From an uncultured bacterium (GTDB taxonomy: Bacteria; Verrucomicrobiota; Kiritimatiellia; CAIVKH01), in assembly GCA_903906425.1 (NCBI GenBank), contig CAIVKH010000229.1:1-42661 (forward strand): 42,661 nt of DNA. Reading direction: 5' to 3'. Of the stretch, positions 17,814-26,426 are shown piece by piece (position 1 is the first letter of the stretch; each line of letters opens with the position of its first letter). Position numbers and translations under genes: made by a program. The notes below the pieces were generated by a model, which was not told where the DNA came from, ran no database searches, and was given only the letters and a program-made list of their open reading frames with translations.

Positions 17814-19961
17814 ATGACCGGTCACATGAATAGAATTTCGCGGCGAATGATTCTCGCGTTCACCGTCCTGCTTGCCGCCGTGTCGGTGGCGCGGGGCCAA
17901 GCCTACATCGGCTATGTCTATCCCGCCGGCGGACAAATCGGCACAACGTTCCAGGTCCTGCTCGGAGGGCAGGGCTTTGAAGGCATCAGCAACATCTTCG
18001 TCTCCGGCAAAGGCGTGACGGCGCGGCTCGTCGAATACAACAAGCGGATGAACAATCAGGAGACCGCGCTTATCAACGAGCAACTGCGCGAACTGAGGAA
18101 TCCTCCGAACAAACAACCGGTCGATCCGAAATACACAAACCTCATCGCGCGCATCGAAAAACTTCTTCGCGACAACGTCGAAACGCCCGCGAGTGCGTCC
18201 ATCGCAAACCTTGTCATCGCCGAGATCACGATCGCTTCCAACGTGCCGCCCGGAAAGCGAGAGATCCGCGTGGGCACGAAAACAACGCTTTCAAATCCGA
18301 TGGTTTTCATGCTCGGCGAATTTCCGGAATATGCCGGGCCGGCCGTCCCGCCCAGTCGTCTCATCACGCTCGGCAAGGAATCGGCAAGCCTGCGACGGAA
18401 AGTCCGCGGCACAAATGCGCCGCCGGTCGATGAGATGATGTCCATGATGATGAATGCGCAAGGGCCGTCGGCCCTGCCCAGCGATCTCGACGACGACGTT
18501 GTCAAAATCCAATTGCCCGCCACCGTCAACGGCCAGATCACCTCCGGCACCGTTGACCGCTATCGTTTCTTCGCGCGCAAAGGAGAGCATCTCGTGCTCA
18601 GCGCCCAGGCGCGCGAACTTATTCCGTACATGGCTGACGCGGTTCCAGGATGGTTTCAGGCCGTCATCGCGCTGTGGGATTCCAAAGGAAATGAAGTTGC
18701 CTACGATGATGATTTTCGTTTCAAGCCCGATCCGGTGGTGTTCTACGAGGTGCCGGAAGATGGCGAATACATGTTTGCGATCTATGACTCGATCTACCGC
18801 GGCCGCGAAGATTTTGTCTATCGCGTATCCATCGGCGAACAGCCGTTCATCACCAGCATTTTCCCGATCGGCGCGCCCGCCGGTACGACGCCGGACATCG
18901 CGATCAAAGGCATCAATCTGACCGAAACGCACGCCGCGCCGCCTCCGAAGGACGCCGCGCCCGGCGTCTATACGGTCAGCACGCGCGGCAAGGGCGGCTA
19001 CTTTTCCAATCGCGCTCCGTTTGCTTTCGACTCGCTGCCGGAAATCACGGAAGAAGAGCCGAACAACACCGCTAAAAAAGCCCAGAGTGTCAAACTTCCC
19101 GTCATCATCAACGGACGCATGGACAAACCCGGCGATGTGGACATCTTCAAATTCGAAGGGCACGCCGGCGATCAGGTCGTTGCCGAAGTGTCCGCGCGCC
19201 GCCTCGATTCCCCGCTGGATTCTGTCGTGAAACTCACCGACGCAAACGATCAATGTCTCGCGATCAACGACGACAACGAAGACCTCGCGACGGGACTCAA
19301 CACGCATCACGCCGATTCCTACATGCGCGCCACGCTGCCATCGAACGGAACCTATTACGTTCATATTTCCGACACCGAGCACAACGGCGGCGAAGAATAC
19401 GCCTATCGTCTTCGCGTCAGCGCCCCGCAAATTGACTTCGCCCTGCGCGTTGTCCCCTCGTACATGATCATCCGCAGCAACTCCCCCGCGAATCCCAAGA
19501 TCTATATCATCCGCAAAGACGGCTACACCGGTCCCATCAAAATCACACTCAAAGACCCGCCTCCCGGCTTCGAGATGCCTCCTGTCACCATGATCGGAAC
19601 CCAGGCCTCGACCTATGTCACCATCAAGGCCAACTTCCTCGAAACCACAAATCCGGTGCCGCTGACGATCATCGGCACTGCAACGAATCAGACCGAGAAA
19701 GTTGTTCGTGAGGCTATGCCTGCCGAAGACCGTATGCAGGCATTTCTTTGGCGGCATCTGGTGCCGGCGCAGGAATTGCTCGCAATGGTAATTCCTCCAC
19801 CACCCAAGGCCGAACCCGTGAAACCCGCCGTGAAACCTGCAACTCCGGCTCCCGCAGTCCCGCCCAAATCAGAACCTGCAAAGCCGGTAACCGTAGCCCC
19901 GCCAAAATCGGCACCTGCAAAGCCGGCGGCCACGACGGCGGTCAAAAAGAGCAAGCCCTGA
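17814..19961 (+). CDS. Secreted protein with bacterial pre-peptidase C-terminal (PPC) domains
   Basis: 715 residues. Signal peptide (ILAFTVLLAAVSVARG, to about residue 28). The N-terminal part (GYVYPAGGQIGTTFQVLLGG) looks like an IPT/TIG-type Ig fold. Two PPC-like beta-sandwiches follow: one around VNGQITSGTVDRYRFFARKG and one around EEEPNNTAKKAQSVKLPVII to YYVHISDTEHNGG. The last about 60 residues are low-complexity, with a repeated K-(S/T)-x-P-A-K-P pattern ending in Lys, possibly wall- or surface-associating. It is the third gene of the DUF1549/DUF1501 group but is separated by 177 bp holding palindrome locus 5, so it may have its own promoter. ATG 17826 is an alternative start. Confidence 0.87.
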   Translation: MTGHMNRISRRMILAFTVLLAAVSVARGQAYIGYVYPAGGQIGTTFQVLLGGQGFEGISNIFVSGKGVTARLVEYNKRMNNQETALINEQLRELRNPPNKQPVDPKYTNLIARIEKLLRDNVETPASASIANLVIAEITIASNVPPGKREIRVGTKTTLSNPMVFMLGEFPEYAGPAVPPSRLITLGKESASLRRKVRGTNAPPVDEMMSMMMNAQGPSALPSDLDDDVVKIQLPATVNGQITSGTVDRYRFFARKGEHLVLSAQARELIPYMADAVPGWFQAVIALWDSKGNEVAYDDDFRFKPDPVVFYEVPEDGEYMFAIYDSIYRGREDFVYRVSIGEQPFITSIFPIGAPAGTTPDIAIKGINLTETHAAPPPKDAAPGVYTVSTRGKGGYFSNRAPFAFDSLPEITEEEPNNTAKKAQSVKLPVIINGRMDKPGDVDIFKFEGHAGDQVVAEVSARRLDSPLDSVVKLTDANDQCLAINDDNEDLATGLNTHHADSYMRATLPSNGTYYVHISDTEHNGGEEYAYRLRVSAPQIDFALRVVPSYMIIRSNSPANPKIYIIRKDGYTGPIKITLKDPPPGFEMPPVTMIGTQASTYVTIKANFLETTNPVPLTIIGTATNQTEKVVREAMPAEDRMQAFLWRHLVPAQELLAMVIPPPPKAEPVKPAVKPATPAPAVPPKSEPAKPVTVAPPKSAPAKPAATTAVKKSKP

Positions 19962-20185
19962 CATCGAGGAGGCTGGTTGGGGCATTATTGAAACTTGCTC
20001 AATGAACTGCCTGTAGTCTTTGTCATCGTCCTTCACCCTCGTCCGCGAAAGCTCCCGTCGCATCGAATCGAGGGCATGACGTGGATGATGAAATGCCGCC
20101 AGTCAATTACGGCGTTCAATAGAAAGGTGACAGGGAAAGGACCCGAATTGGCACCGAAACTTTCCCGGAAGATGCGCGCTGATCA

Positions 20186-21085
20186 CTACTGATCCGTCTG
20201 GCATTCCTTGACCTTGCGGTCATAGAAATCCTGGAGAATCAGCCCGCGGTCCAGAAGCTCCTTGAGTTCGATGAGGCGCCGCTGAACTTCATTTTTCGAA
20301 AATCGCGGTTTGAGCGATGCGATCACGGCCGCAACTTCGTCGCCGCTGATGGCGTGGTTGAAGATCATGACCTCGTCCAGCGCACCGCCGAACGAATTTC
20401 CTTTTTCATGGGGCGTGGGACTGGACTTGTTCATGCCCATGACCAGGTCGTTGGTGTTCGCGGAAATCTCGCCGCGCAGCGGCACGGTCTGATTCTGGAG
20501 CCGGCCGTCAACGTACAATTTCAGATTCTCGCCGTCATAGACCGCCGCCGCGTGATGCCACACCCCCTCGGTTACGTTGCTGTCGCCGATGCAGGTGTGG
20601 CCGTTGACGGCGAAGAAAACTTTCCCTTTGGCCTGCGGCGTTGTCGAATCGCCGGCGACGCCCAGCGCAAAACCATTTGCCGGATTCTTCTCGCAGATAT
20701 AGCGGGCATACGCCTCCGATTTCGAAGTCTTGAACCACGCCGTAAACGCCGCCTGTTTCAGATTCAGCGCCGGCCGGTTCGTCACCGTGATGTTGCTGTT
20801 GGTCGCCGCAAACTCGCACGCGGCCCCGCGCCTGCCCGGCGACGCCCAGGTGCAACCGGTCCCGCGCCCGTCGTTGCCGCGGCCGGTCCTGTCTGCGATG
20901 TAACTGACCGATGACTCGTCGAAATCGAAATGCAGCAACATCCCCTGCGGAAATTCGACCGCCATCGCGCACGCGGACAATGCGAAGAACAGTCCCGCCG
21001 CCATGCGCGAGTTGGCGCCGCGAATACCCCGGCCTGATCGGAAAAATTTGCGGAACGTAACGCCGTGTTGATTGGAGTTTTTCAT
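20186..21085 (-). CDS. Secreted LamG/concanavalin-A-like protein with SHOCT-like tail
   Basis: 299 residues. A long N-terminal region and a hydrophobic signal (RMAAGLFFALSACAMAVEF) precede a LamG-type jelly roll (about 45-240), recognised by MLLHFDFDESS, GEGTGCTW-type glycines, AFTAWFKTS, WHHAAAVYDGENLKLYVDG and GGALDEVMIFNHAIS. The last about 30 residues (RLIELKELLDRGLILQDFYDRK) match the SHOCT pattern, a short helical module usually found at the ends of bacterial proteins. AGGAAG precedes ATG 21085 by seven bases. The LamG domain probably binds carbohydrate or protein. It is divergent from the DUF4832 gene. Confidence 0.85.
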   Translation of the reverse strand: MKNSNQHGVTFRKFFRSGRGIRGANSRMAAGLFFALSACAMAVEFPQGMLLHFDFDESSVSYIADRTGRGNDGRGTGCTWASPGRRGAACEFAATNSNITVTNRPALNLKQAAFTAWFKTSKSEAYARYICEKNPANGFALGVAGDSTTPQAKGKVFFAVNGHTCIGDSNVTEGVWHHAAAVYDGENLKLYVDGRLQNQTVPLRGEISANTNDLVMGMNKSSPTPHEKGNSFGGALDEVMIFNHAISGDEVAAVIASLKPRFSKNEVQRRLIELKELLDRGLILQDFYDRKVKECQTDQ

Positions 21086-21197
21086 TCGTCGCTTCCTGTG
21101 AAAACCTCGGTCTTCTGCCTCTGATTCACCGCGCGACGATAATTCTCCCGCCCCGACGCGGTCAAGTTGCGATCAGCTTCGGCCCGCGCCGGAGAGT

Positions 21198-21244
21198 TTC
21201 CAATCATTGGAAAATCCGGCCGCGCAAATTTCCAATGATTGGAA
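21198..21244. repeat. Paired palindrome, locus 6
   Basis: Perfect copies at 21198-21212 (centre C) and 21230-21244 (centre G), 32 bp apart, between divergent genes. The second copy ends 27 nt before the DUF4832 start codon. Confidence 0.92.
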
Positions 21245-21271
21245 GTTGCGCGGCGAATCACTGGCAATCAT

Positions 21272-22687
21272 ATGAAATATATTTTTGCAATCGCGGTCTC
21301 GTTCGTTCTGTCTTCGCAGCTTCGCGCGGATGATCCGCCGGCGATCATCGTGATCGAGCCGGCGGCGGCGACGAACGTGCTTTTCAATCCCGGCAAGGGC
21401 TGGTCGGTGATGGGAAACGCGGACTGGCAGCCGAAGGAGCTGGTCGAATATGCCGGCATGGGCGTGAACCGTTTCAACTGGCTGGACCTGGAGCCGAACG
21501 AAGGCGAATACCATTTCGAGAAGGTCGAAAAGTTTCTCGCGAGCTGGGGAACGCTCGGCAAGGTCTGCAACGTCGGCGTGATGTGCGCGAACACCCACGG
21601 GCACGACACCAACGGCTATGTCACGCCGAAATGGGTTTTCGATGCGGGCGCGAAGAAGATCGAAATCAACCTTGATCCGAAACGCGCGACCACCGGTACG
21701 CCCGGCCACAAGATCGCGCCGGTGTTTGACGATCCGATTTTCCTCGCGAAGTTCACCGCGTTCATCCGCGCCTTCGCCGCGAAGTTCGATGGCGATCCGC
21801 GCATCGCGGTCTATGACATCCGCTCCTATGGCAACTGGGGCGAGTGCCACATGTCGCCGTTCGGCAAGGCCGACATCGCGCCGGAGAAATTCCGCGAGCA
21901 TGTGCAGATTCATCTCGATGCGTTCAGGAAAACGCAGCTTTGCCTTTCGCGAAACTCGCACCTCGGACATTACGGGCCGCTCAAGACGGTCATGGATTGG
22001 GCCGTGCTCGAAAAGCACATCGCCCCGCGCCGCGACGGCATTTGCGGCAACAGCGACGGCAGTGAAACGGCCATCGGCTTCGGCATCGCGCCCGGCGTCT
22101 TCGAACTGTTCGGCGATTATCCGATGATGAAGCAGCTCGGCTGGTGGGACGGCAAGAAGGACAAGGACGGAATGGGATTCACGCTCGAAGAGTGCGTCGA
22201 GAACGGCAAGCCCACGTGGGTTGATCTCGGCCGCGGCGGAAAATCCGGGATGCAGATGCTGCAGGAGAATCGCGAACTGATCAACCGGCTCAGCAACCGC
22301 ATCGGCTATCACTTCCATCTCCAGCGCGCCGCCTGGCCGCGCCGCGCATCGGGCGATGCCGCGCAACTCGAACTGACGTGGACCAACCGCGGCGTCGCGC
22401 CGATCTACATTCCGTGCGCCCCCGCCGTTGCGCTGCTCGATGCTGCCGGCCGGCGCATCGCGACCGCATGGCCCGCGGAATTCCAGCCGAAAAACTGGAT
22501 GCCCGGAAAATCCGTCACCGAAAAGTCCCTCGTGAAATTTGCGAATATCGCGCCCGGCACTTACCGCCTCGCCATCGCCATCACCCGCAAGCCTGGCGAT
22601 GCCGAACCGTTCATCCGATTGGGAACGCAACTGCCCGCCCGCGACGGCTGGTACGAACTCGGCCCCGTCGAAATCCTGAAGCCGTGA
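21272..22687 (+). CDS. Secreted DUF4832-like TIM-barrel protein (glycosidase-like)
   Basis: 471 residues from ATG 21272. Signal peptide (MKYIFAIAVSFVLSSQLRA). A TIM-barrel-like region (about 30-330) includes NPGKGW near the start, NWLDLEPNEGEYHFEKVEKFL (a typical beta-galactosidase/GH-A strand-helix pattern) and YDIRSYGNWGECHMS, whose Glu could be catalytic. The C-terminal about 130 residues form a beta domain with LELTWTNRGVAPIY, as in DUF4832. The family is found with polysaccharide-degrading genes; its activity is not established. A longer start at 21239 lies inside the palindrome and is rejected. No strong ribosome site is seen. Confidence 0.82.
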   Translation: MKYIFAIAVSFVLSSQLRADDPPAIIVIEPAAATNVLFNPGKGWSVMGNADWQPKELVEYAGMGVNRFNWLDLEPNEGEYHFEKVEKFLASWGTLGKVCNVGVMCANTHGHDTNGYVTPKWVFDAGAKKIEINLDPKRATTGTPGHKIAPVFDDPIFLAKFTAFIRAFAAKFDGDPRIAVYDIRSYGNWGECHMSPFGKADIAPEKFREHVQIHLDAFRKTQLCLSRNSHLGHYGPLKTVMDWAVLEKHIAPRRDGICGNSDGSETAIGFGIAPGVFELFGDYPMMKQLGWWDGKKDKDGMGFTLEECVENGKPTWVDLGRGGKSGMQMLQENRELINRLSNRIGYHFHLQRAAWPRRASGDAAQLELTWTNRGVAPIYIPCAPAVALLDAAGRRIATAWPAEFQPKNWMPGKSVTEKSLVKFANIAPGTYRLAIAITRKPGDAEPFIRLGTQLPARDGWYELGPVEILKP

Positions 22688-22876
22688 ACATCTGGCTAAC
22701 CCCTCGTTTCGGGGGCATTGATATGACCCTATCGTGTGCAGGAATGAAGGTTTTTCATAACTTTTTTCGGGGCAGGCTTGGGAATCTGAAATTCTTGATT
22801 TGAGATTTCAGATGCGGCCGAGCCGGCGTTCGCAGGGTCGCGTAATTCCTGTGAAATGCCGGGAAGTCGTCTTTTT
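22688..22876. other. Non-coding DNA downstream of the DUF4832 gene
   Basis: It contains a short hairpin at about 22700-22716 (CCCCTCG, TTT loop, CGGGGG) soon after the DUF4832 stop, which may end its transcript although no U-run follows. An AT-rich element is at 22781. No gene is seen. Confidence 0.35.
22781..22815. repeat. AT-rich degenerate TCTGAAATTT-type element, copy 3
   Basis: GGAATCTGAAATTCTTG followed by GATTTGAGATTTCAGATG. It is partly an inverted repeat of itself (ATCTGAAAT against ATTTCAGAT) and similar to the copies at 7309 and 17741. Confidence 0.5.
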
Positions 22877-23081
22877 GGTCATGTGCGCGGCGGTTGGTGG
22901 CAAAAAAGGCTTTATCTGGTCATGTGCGCGGCGGCTAGTGGCAAATATGGCTGTATCTTGTCATGTGCGCGGCGGCTAGTGGCAAATATGGCTGTATCTG
23001 GTCATGTGCGCAGCGGCTAGTGGCAAATATGGCTGTATCTGGTCATGTGCGCAGCGGCTAGTGGCAAAAGAACGTTTTTTT
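22877..23081. repeat. 41-bp tandem repeat (minisatellite), five units
   Basis: Units start GGTCATGTGCGC (third unit TGTCATG) at 22877, 22918, 22959, 23000 and 23041, exactly 41 bp apart. The first and fifth are diverged; the middle three are nearly identical (a few substitutions, for example GCGG/GCAG). A decayed sixth unit begins GGTCG at 23082. A 41-bp period shifts the reading frame each time, so it is not protein-coding. It lies in a convergent gap next to palindrome locus 7. Confidence 0.93.
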
Positions 23082-23116
23082 GGTCGTTTTCAGTGGGGCC
23101 CGTCCTCCATCAGCAT

Positions 23117-23163
23117 TTCCAATGATTGGAAAGTTGCGGGGGCGCTTTTTCCAATCATTGGAA
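23117..23163. repeat. Paired palindrome, locus 7
   Basis: Perfect copies at 23117-23131 (centre G) and 23149-23163 (centre C), 32 bp apart. This locus is between convergent 3' ends, so it is not a promoter site. It ends 28 nt past the aminotransferase stop. Confidence 0.92.
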
Positions 23164-23191
23164 AGAATGGTTGCTTCAGGGGCGGGCGCTG

Positions 23192-24391
23192 TCAGACGAC
23201 CGTGAGTGCTTCTTTGATGGCGGCGCAGAGGTAGTCGAGATTCTTGGGGGTGATGCCGGCGACGTTGATGCGGCCGCCGCCGACGACATAGACGGCTTTC
23301 TTTTCCTTGAGGAAGGCGACCTGCGCGTCGGTCAGGCCGCTGAAGGAGAACATGCCTTTTTGGTGGGCGATGTAGCCGAAGTCCTGCGCGATGCCGGCGT
23401 TCTTGAGCGCGGCGACGAATTGCGAGCGGACGCCGGCGATGCGGTCGCGCATGGCGTTGAGTTCGAGAATCCATTGCTGCTTGAGCGCGGGGTCGGAGAG
23501 AATCGTGGTGACGATCAGTCCGCCGTGGGCCGCGGGGTTCGAGTAGTTCACGCGGATGACGATCTCGATGTTGCTGAAGCTCGCCGCGGCCTGTTTGGCG
23601 TCTTTGGCGAAGAGCGAGAGCGCGCCGGTGCGGTCCTGGTAGAGGCCGAAGTTTTTCGAGAAGGAGCTGGAGACGATCATCTCCGGGCACTGCGCGGCCA
23701 TCGCGAGCAGGCCGAAGCGGTCGGCTTCGAGGCTTGCGCCGAAGCCCTGATAGGCGAAGTCGAGGAACGGCAGCCAGCCCTGTTTGCCGGCGATTTCCGC
23801 GACCTGGCTCCATTGTTCGTGCGCGAGGTCAACGCCGGTGGGGTTGTGGCAGCAGACGTGCAGCAGGACGATGTCGCCGGCCTTGATCTTTTCGAGCGCG
23901 GCTTTCATCGCGTCGAAATCGAGGGCCCTGGTCTTCGGGTCGTAGTAGGGATATTCCTCGACCTTGAAGCCGGCGGCTTGGAAAATTCCGCGGTGGTTGG
24001 CCCATGTCGGCTTGCTGACCCAGACGGTCGCGCCGGGCAGAAACTTCTTGAGGAAGTCCGCGCCGACGCGGAGGCCGCCGGTTCCGCCGGGCGTGTGCGC
24101 GGTGCGGATGCGGCCGGACGAAATCGCCTCGTGGCCCACGCCGAGAATCATTTCCTGGACGAGCTTGCCGTAGGCGGGATCGCCGCCGATGGGCATGTAG
24201 GATTTGGTCTTCGCGGTCTCGACGATCTTGCGCTCGGCGGCTTTGACGCTGGCGAGGATCGGCGTCGTGCCGGATGCATCTTTGTACACGCCGACGCCGA
24301 GGTTGACCTTGGCGGGATTCGGATCGCTCTGGAATGCCGCGGTGAGGCCGAGGATGGCATCGGGCGGGGCGGATTGAATTGTCTCAAACAT
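23192..24391 (-). CDS. Class I aspartate/aromatic-amino-acid aminotransferase (AspC/TyrB type)
   Basis: 399 residues, the usual length of the Ia family. It transfers the amino group between aspartate or aromatic amino acids and 2-oxoglutarate with PLP in the cytoplasm. CHNPTG (Asn183), DFAYQGFG (Asp211, Tyr214) and SSSFSKNFGLYQDRTG (PLP-binding Lys246) are all present, as is NYSNPAAHGG near residue 280. AGGAG lies nine bases before ATG 24391. A promoter-like site lies just upstream at 24427-24455. It follows the NDP-kinase-like gene by 90 bp on the same strand. Confidence 0.94.
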   Translation of the reverse strand: MFETIQSAPPDAILGLTAAFQSDPNPAKVNLGVGVYKDASGTTPILASVKAAERKIVETAKTKSYMPIGGDPAYGKLVQEMILGVGHEAISSGRIRTAHTPGGTGGLRVGADFLKKFLPGATVWVSKPTWANHRGIFQAAGFKVEEYPYYDPKTRALDFDAMKAALEKIKAGDIVLLHVCCHNPTGVDLAHEQWSQVAEIAGKQGWLPFLDFAYQGFGASLEADRFGLLAMAAQCPEMIVSSSFSKNFGLYQDRTGALSLFAKDAKQAAASFSNIEIVIRVNYSNPAAHGGLIVTTILSDPALKQQWILELNAMRDRIAGVRSQFVAALKNAGIAQDFGYIAHQKGMFSFSGLTDAQVAFLKEKKAVYVVGGGRINVAGITPKNLDYLCAAIKEALTVV

Positions 24392-24426
24392 TTTCTGTGT
24401 CTCCTGAATTGATAAAACAAAGCCGA

Positions 24427-24455
24427 AGATAACTGGCCAATGTCACAATGACCAA
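24427..24455 (-). promoter_or_regulatory. Possible sigma-70-type promoter of the aminotransferase gene
   Basis: On the minus strand TTGGTC and TTATCT are 17 bp apart, ending 36 bp before the start codon. This suggests the gene can be transcribed separately from the upstream NDP-kinase gene. Confidence 0.35.
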
Positions 24456-24481
24456 TACCTGATTTGCGGGTCAGTCACGTT

Positions 24482-25654
24482 TCATCTGGCCGGATAATAT
24501 TGATCAACCATCGGCTTGATCGTGTCCCTTTCCGGGTGGACGATGAGCATCTCGCGCTGGGCGTTTTCCGGCGAGTCCGACGCATGGGCCGCGTTGATCA
24601 TGACGCTCTGCCCGAATTCCTTTCGCACGGAGCCCGGTTCGGCCTTGCTCGGGTCGGTCGGACCGAGAAGCTTCCGGATCTTCGCGATGGCGTTGACGCC
24701 GGAATAAATCAGGATGAGGCAGCGCTCCAGCCCGGGCTTGTTCTGGTCTTCGGGCGAGGTGTCCGGCACGTACATGCCGGTCATGAATTGGATGAGCTGG
24801 TGGAAGAGCTGGTCGCCGAACAGCGGGCCGAGGATGTCGCCGATCTGCTGCTTGGCGAAATCCGGAATCGTGAAGGCGAATTCGGTGGCGAAGGCCTTCG
24901 ACGCGCGCTCGGCCACCATGCCCTTGAACTTGTCGCGCATGAAATCGCGGACCGGGCCGTAGAACTCAAGCCCCTCGGCGACGCTCATGCGATGAACTTT
25001 TGCCGCGACGATCCGAAGGCCCGACTGCGAGAAGATATCAATGATGTTTCCGGGCCGCGAACTGGGGAAGCGGAAGTTGTCCGGCTTGATGATGACCAGC
25101 GTCTTCTGGATCTTGTCGCCTTTTTCAATGTCCACGGCTTCGTCGATGACGCCGCCGTCGGTCTCGGCGTACTGCGCAAAAAGTCGCAACACCTTGCCGA
25201 CGGTTTCCGGCGACCGGCCGATGAGCACCGCCGGTTCGCAATAGCGCACGTCGCCGTTCTTATCCACGATGTAATCGCCGTAGGTGTCGCGGATGGTCTC
25301 GCCGGACTCCGAGTTCGGACGCAGCGGCCCGACGGCCTGCTTCACTTTCGCGACCGCGTTTTCGCCCTCGAAAAGAAACATCAGCGCGCGGCGCCGCTTG
25401 CCGCTTCGGGCTTCGGGCGCGAAGTTGACCAGCACATAATCGGCGAGCACGCTGCGCTCGCCCGGCGACGGAATGTCGGTGGCGCTGCGCGCAATGTCAG
25501 CCAGCGCCCGCACCAGGTCGGGCCCCGGCGCGAACATGCGTGCGGCCACGAATTCAAGACCCGTGCGGCTGCTTATGCGGCTGAGCACGCCGCCCGTGCG
25601 CGATTTCGAAATCGTGTACGGATTGACCAAAACAAATGCCAGTTCCTTCGCCAT
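24482..25654 (-). CDS. Duplicated nucleoside-diphosphate-kinase protein, N-terminal half degenerate
   Basis: 390 residues, about 2.5 times a normal NDK. The first NDK-like half (about 3-170) has LAFVLVNPYTI, ALMFLFEGENAVAKVKQAVG and SGETIRDTYGDYI, but where NDK has N-x-x-H-G-S-D-S it reads YIVDKNG, so the catalytic His is missing. The second half (about 180-390) begins KTLVIIKPDNF, carries an insertion of about 60 residues, then ILIYSGVNAIAKIRKLLGPT and NAAHASDS with the active His at about 357. NDK moves the terminal phosphate from ATP to other nucleoside diphosphates through this His. AGGGAGT sits eight bases before ATG 25654; the in-frame ATG at 25714 is upstream of the promoter-like site and rejected. 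It is divergent from folE. Confidence 0.88.
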   Translation of the reverse strand: MAKELAFVLVNPYTISKSRTGGVLSRISSRTGLEFVAARMFAPGPDLVRALADIARSATDIPSPGERSVLADYVLVNFAPEARSGKRRRALMFLFEGENAVAKVKQAVGPLRPNSESGETIRDTYGDYIVDKNGDVRYCEPAVLIGRSPETVGKVLRLFAQYAETDGGVIDEAVDIEKGDKIQKTLVIIKPDNFRFPSSRPGNIIDIFSQSGLRIVAAKVHRMSVAEGLEFYGPVRDFMRDKFKGMVAERASKAFATEFAFTIPDFAKQQIGDILGPLFGDQLFHQLIQFMTGMYVPDTSPEDQNKPGLERCLILIYSGVNAIAKIRKLLGPTDPSKAEPGSVRKEFGQSVMINAAHASDSPENAQREMLIVHPERDTIKPMVDQYYPAR

Positions 25655-25685
25655 CAAAAACTCCCTGTTAGAAAAATGAGGGCGC

Positions 25686-25714
25686 ACCATAATCCGGCAA
25701 GCCCCGATCTTCAA
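25686..25714 (-). promoter_or_regulatory. Possible sigma-70-type promoter of the NDP-kinase-like gene
   Basis: On the minus strand TTGAAG and TATGGT are 17 bp apart. The predicted start leaves a short leader before ATG 25654. Confidence 0.35.
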
Positions 25715-25743
25715 GCAGGGATTCTCCCGCCCCGCCGCGGAGG

Positions 25744-25790
25744 TTCCAATGATTGGAAGTCTGCTCGGCCGTGATTTCCAATCATTGGAA
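25744..25790. repeat. Paired palindrome, locus 8
   Basis: Perfect copies at 25744-25758 (centre G) and 25776-25790 (centre C), 32 bp apart, in the divergent gap between the NDP-kinase-like gene and folE, outside both promoter candidates. Confidence 0.92.
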
Positions 25791-25818
25791 AATTCCGCGC
25801 GGCGAATTCAAGACGGGA

Positions 25819-25846
25819 TTGCGCGCGGTGCGATCCGCGCTACATT
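25819..25846 (+). promoter_or_regulatory. Possible sigma-70-type promoter of folE
   Basis: TTGCGC and TACATT are 16 bp apart and lie 18 bp before the folE start, giving a very short leader. Confidence 0.3.
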
Positions 25847-25864
25847 CGGGATGCAGAGGACCAC

Positions 25865-26416
25865 ATGAAGAAAATAGTACGGCAGTTGTTGGTTGAAATC
25901 GGCGAGGATCCGGAGCGCGAAGGGCTGGGCAAGACCCCGGAGCGCGTCGCGGAGGCGTGGAAATTTCTCACGCGCGGCTACAACCAGGATGTGAAGAAAA
26001 TCATCAACGGCGCCGTTTTCGCCGCCGAGGCGCAGCACATGATCATCGTCCGCGACATTGAGATCTACAGCATGTGCGAGCACCACCTGCTGCCGTTTTT
26101 CGGCCGCTGCCACATCGGCTACATCCCGAACGGAAAGATCATCGGCGTGAGCAAGCTGGCGCGCATCGCCGATGTCTTTGCGCGGCGGCTCCAGGTGCAG
26201 GAGCGGCTGACCAACCAGATCGCCCGCGCCGTCATGGATCATTTGAAGCCGTCCGGCGTCGGCGTCGTCATCGAGGCCCGACACCTGTGCATGATGATGC
26301 GCGGCGTCGAAAAACAAAACTCGGTGATGGTCACCTCCGCGGTGCTCGGAACGTTCCACGAGCTGCCCACGCGGACGGAATTCTTGAAGCTGATCGAACA
26401 CGAATCCAGGATCTAG
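25865..26416 (+). CDS. folE: GTP cyclohydrolase I (FolE)
   Basis: 183 residues, a typical length. It converts GTP to 7,8-dihydroneopterin triphosphate, the first step of folate/pterin synthesis, as a cytoplasmic homodecamer. Zinc ligands are Cys71 and His74 in [11 protein letters not shown] and Cys142 in [29 protein letters not shown] and the QERLTNQIA helix are family hallmarks. AGAGG lies five bases before ATG 25865. The unknown acidic protein follows after 10 bp, and folB with a pteridine-reductase-like gene lies convergent downstream, so this is a local folate cluster. Confidence 0.97.
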   Translation: MKKIVRQLLVEIGEDPEREGLGKTPERVAEAWKFLTRGYNQDVKKIINGAVFAAEAQHMIIVRDIEIYSMCEHHLLPFFGRCHIGYIPNGKIIGVSKLARIADVFARRLQVQERLTNQIARAVMDHLKPSGVGVVIEARHLCMMMRGVEKQNSVMVTSAVLGTFHELPTRTEFLKLIEHESRI

Positions 26417-26426
26417 AGGCTCAACC

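Noticed and set aside
18291-19757. Long minus-strand frame opposite the PPC-domain gene
   Set aside because: No recognisable protein; the plus strand has a signal peptide and PPC domains.
21173-22630. 485-codon minus-strand frame opposite the DUF4832 gene
   Set aside because: Arg/Ala-rich antisense shadow typical of high-GC DNA; its end also runs into the palindrome.
23126-24412. 428-codon plus-strand frame opposite the aminotransferase gene
   Set aside because: Antisense shadow; the minus strand has the PLP Lys and NPTG motifs.
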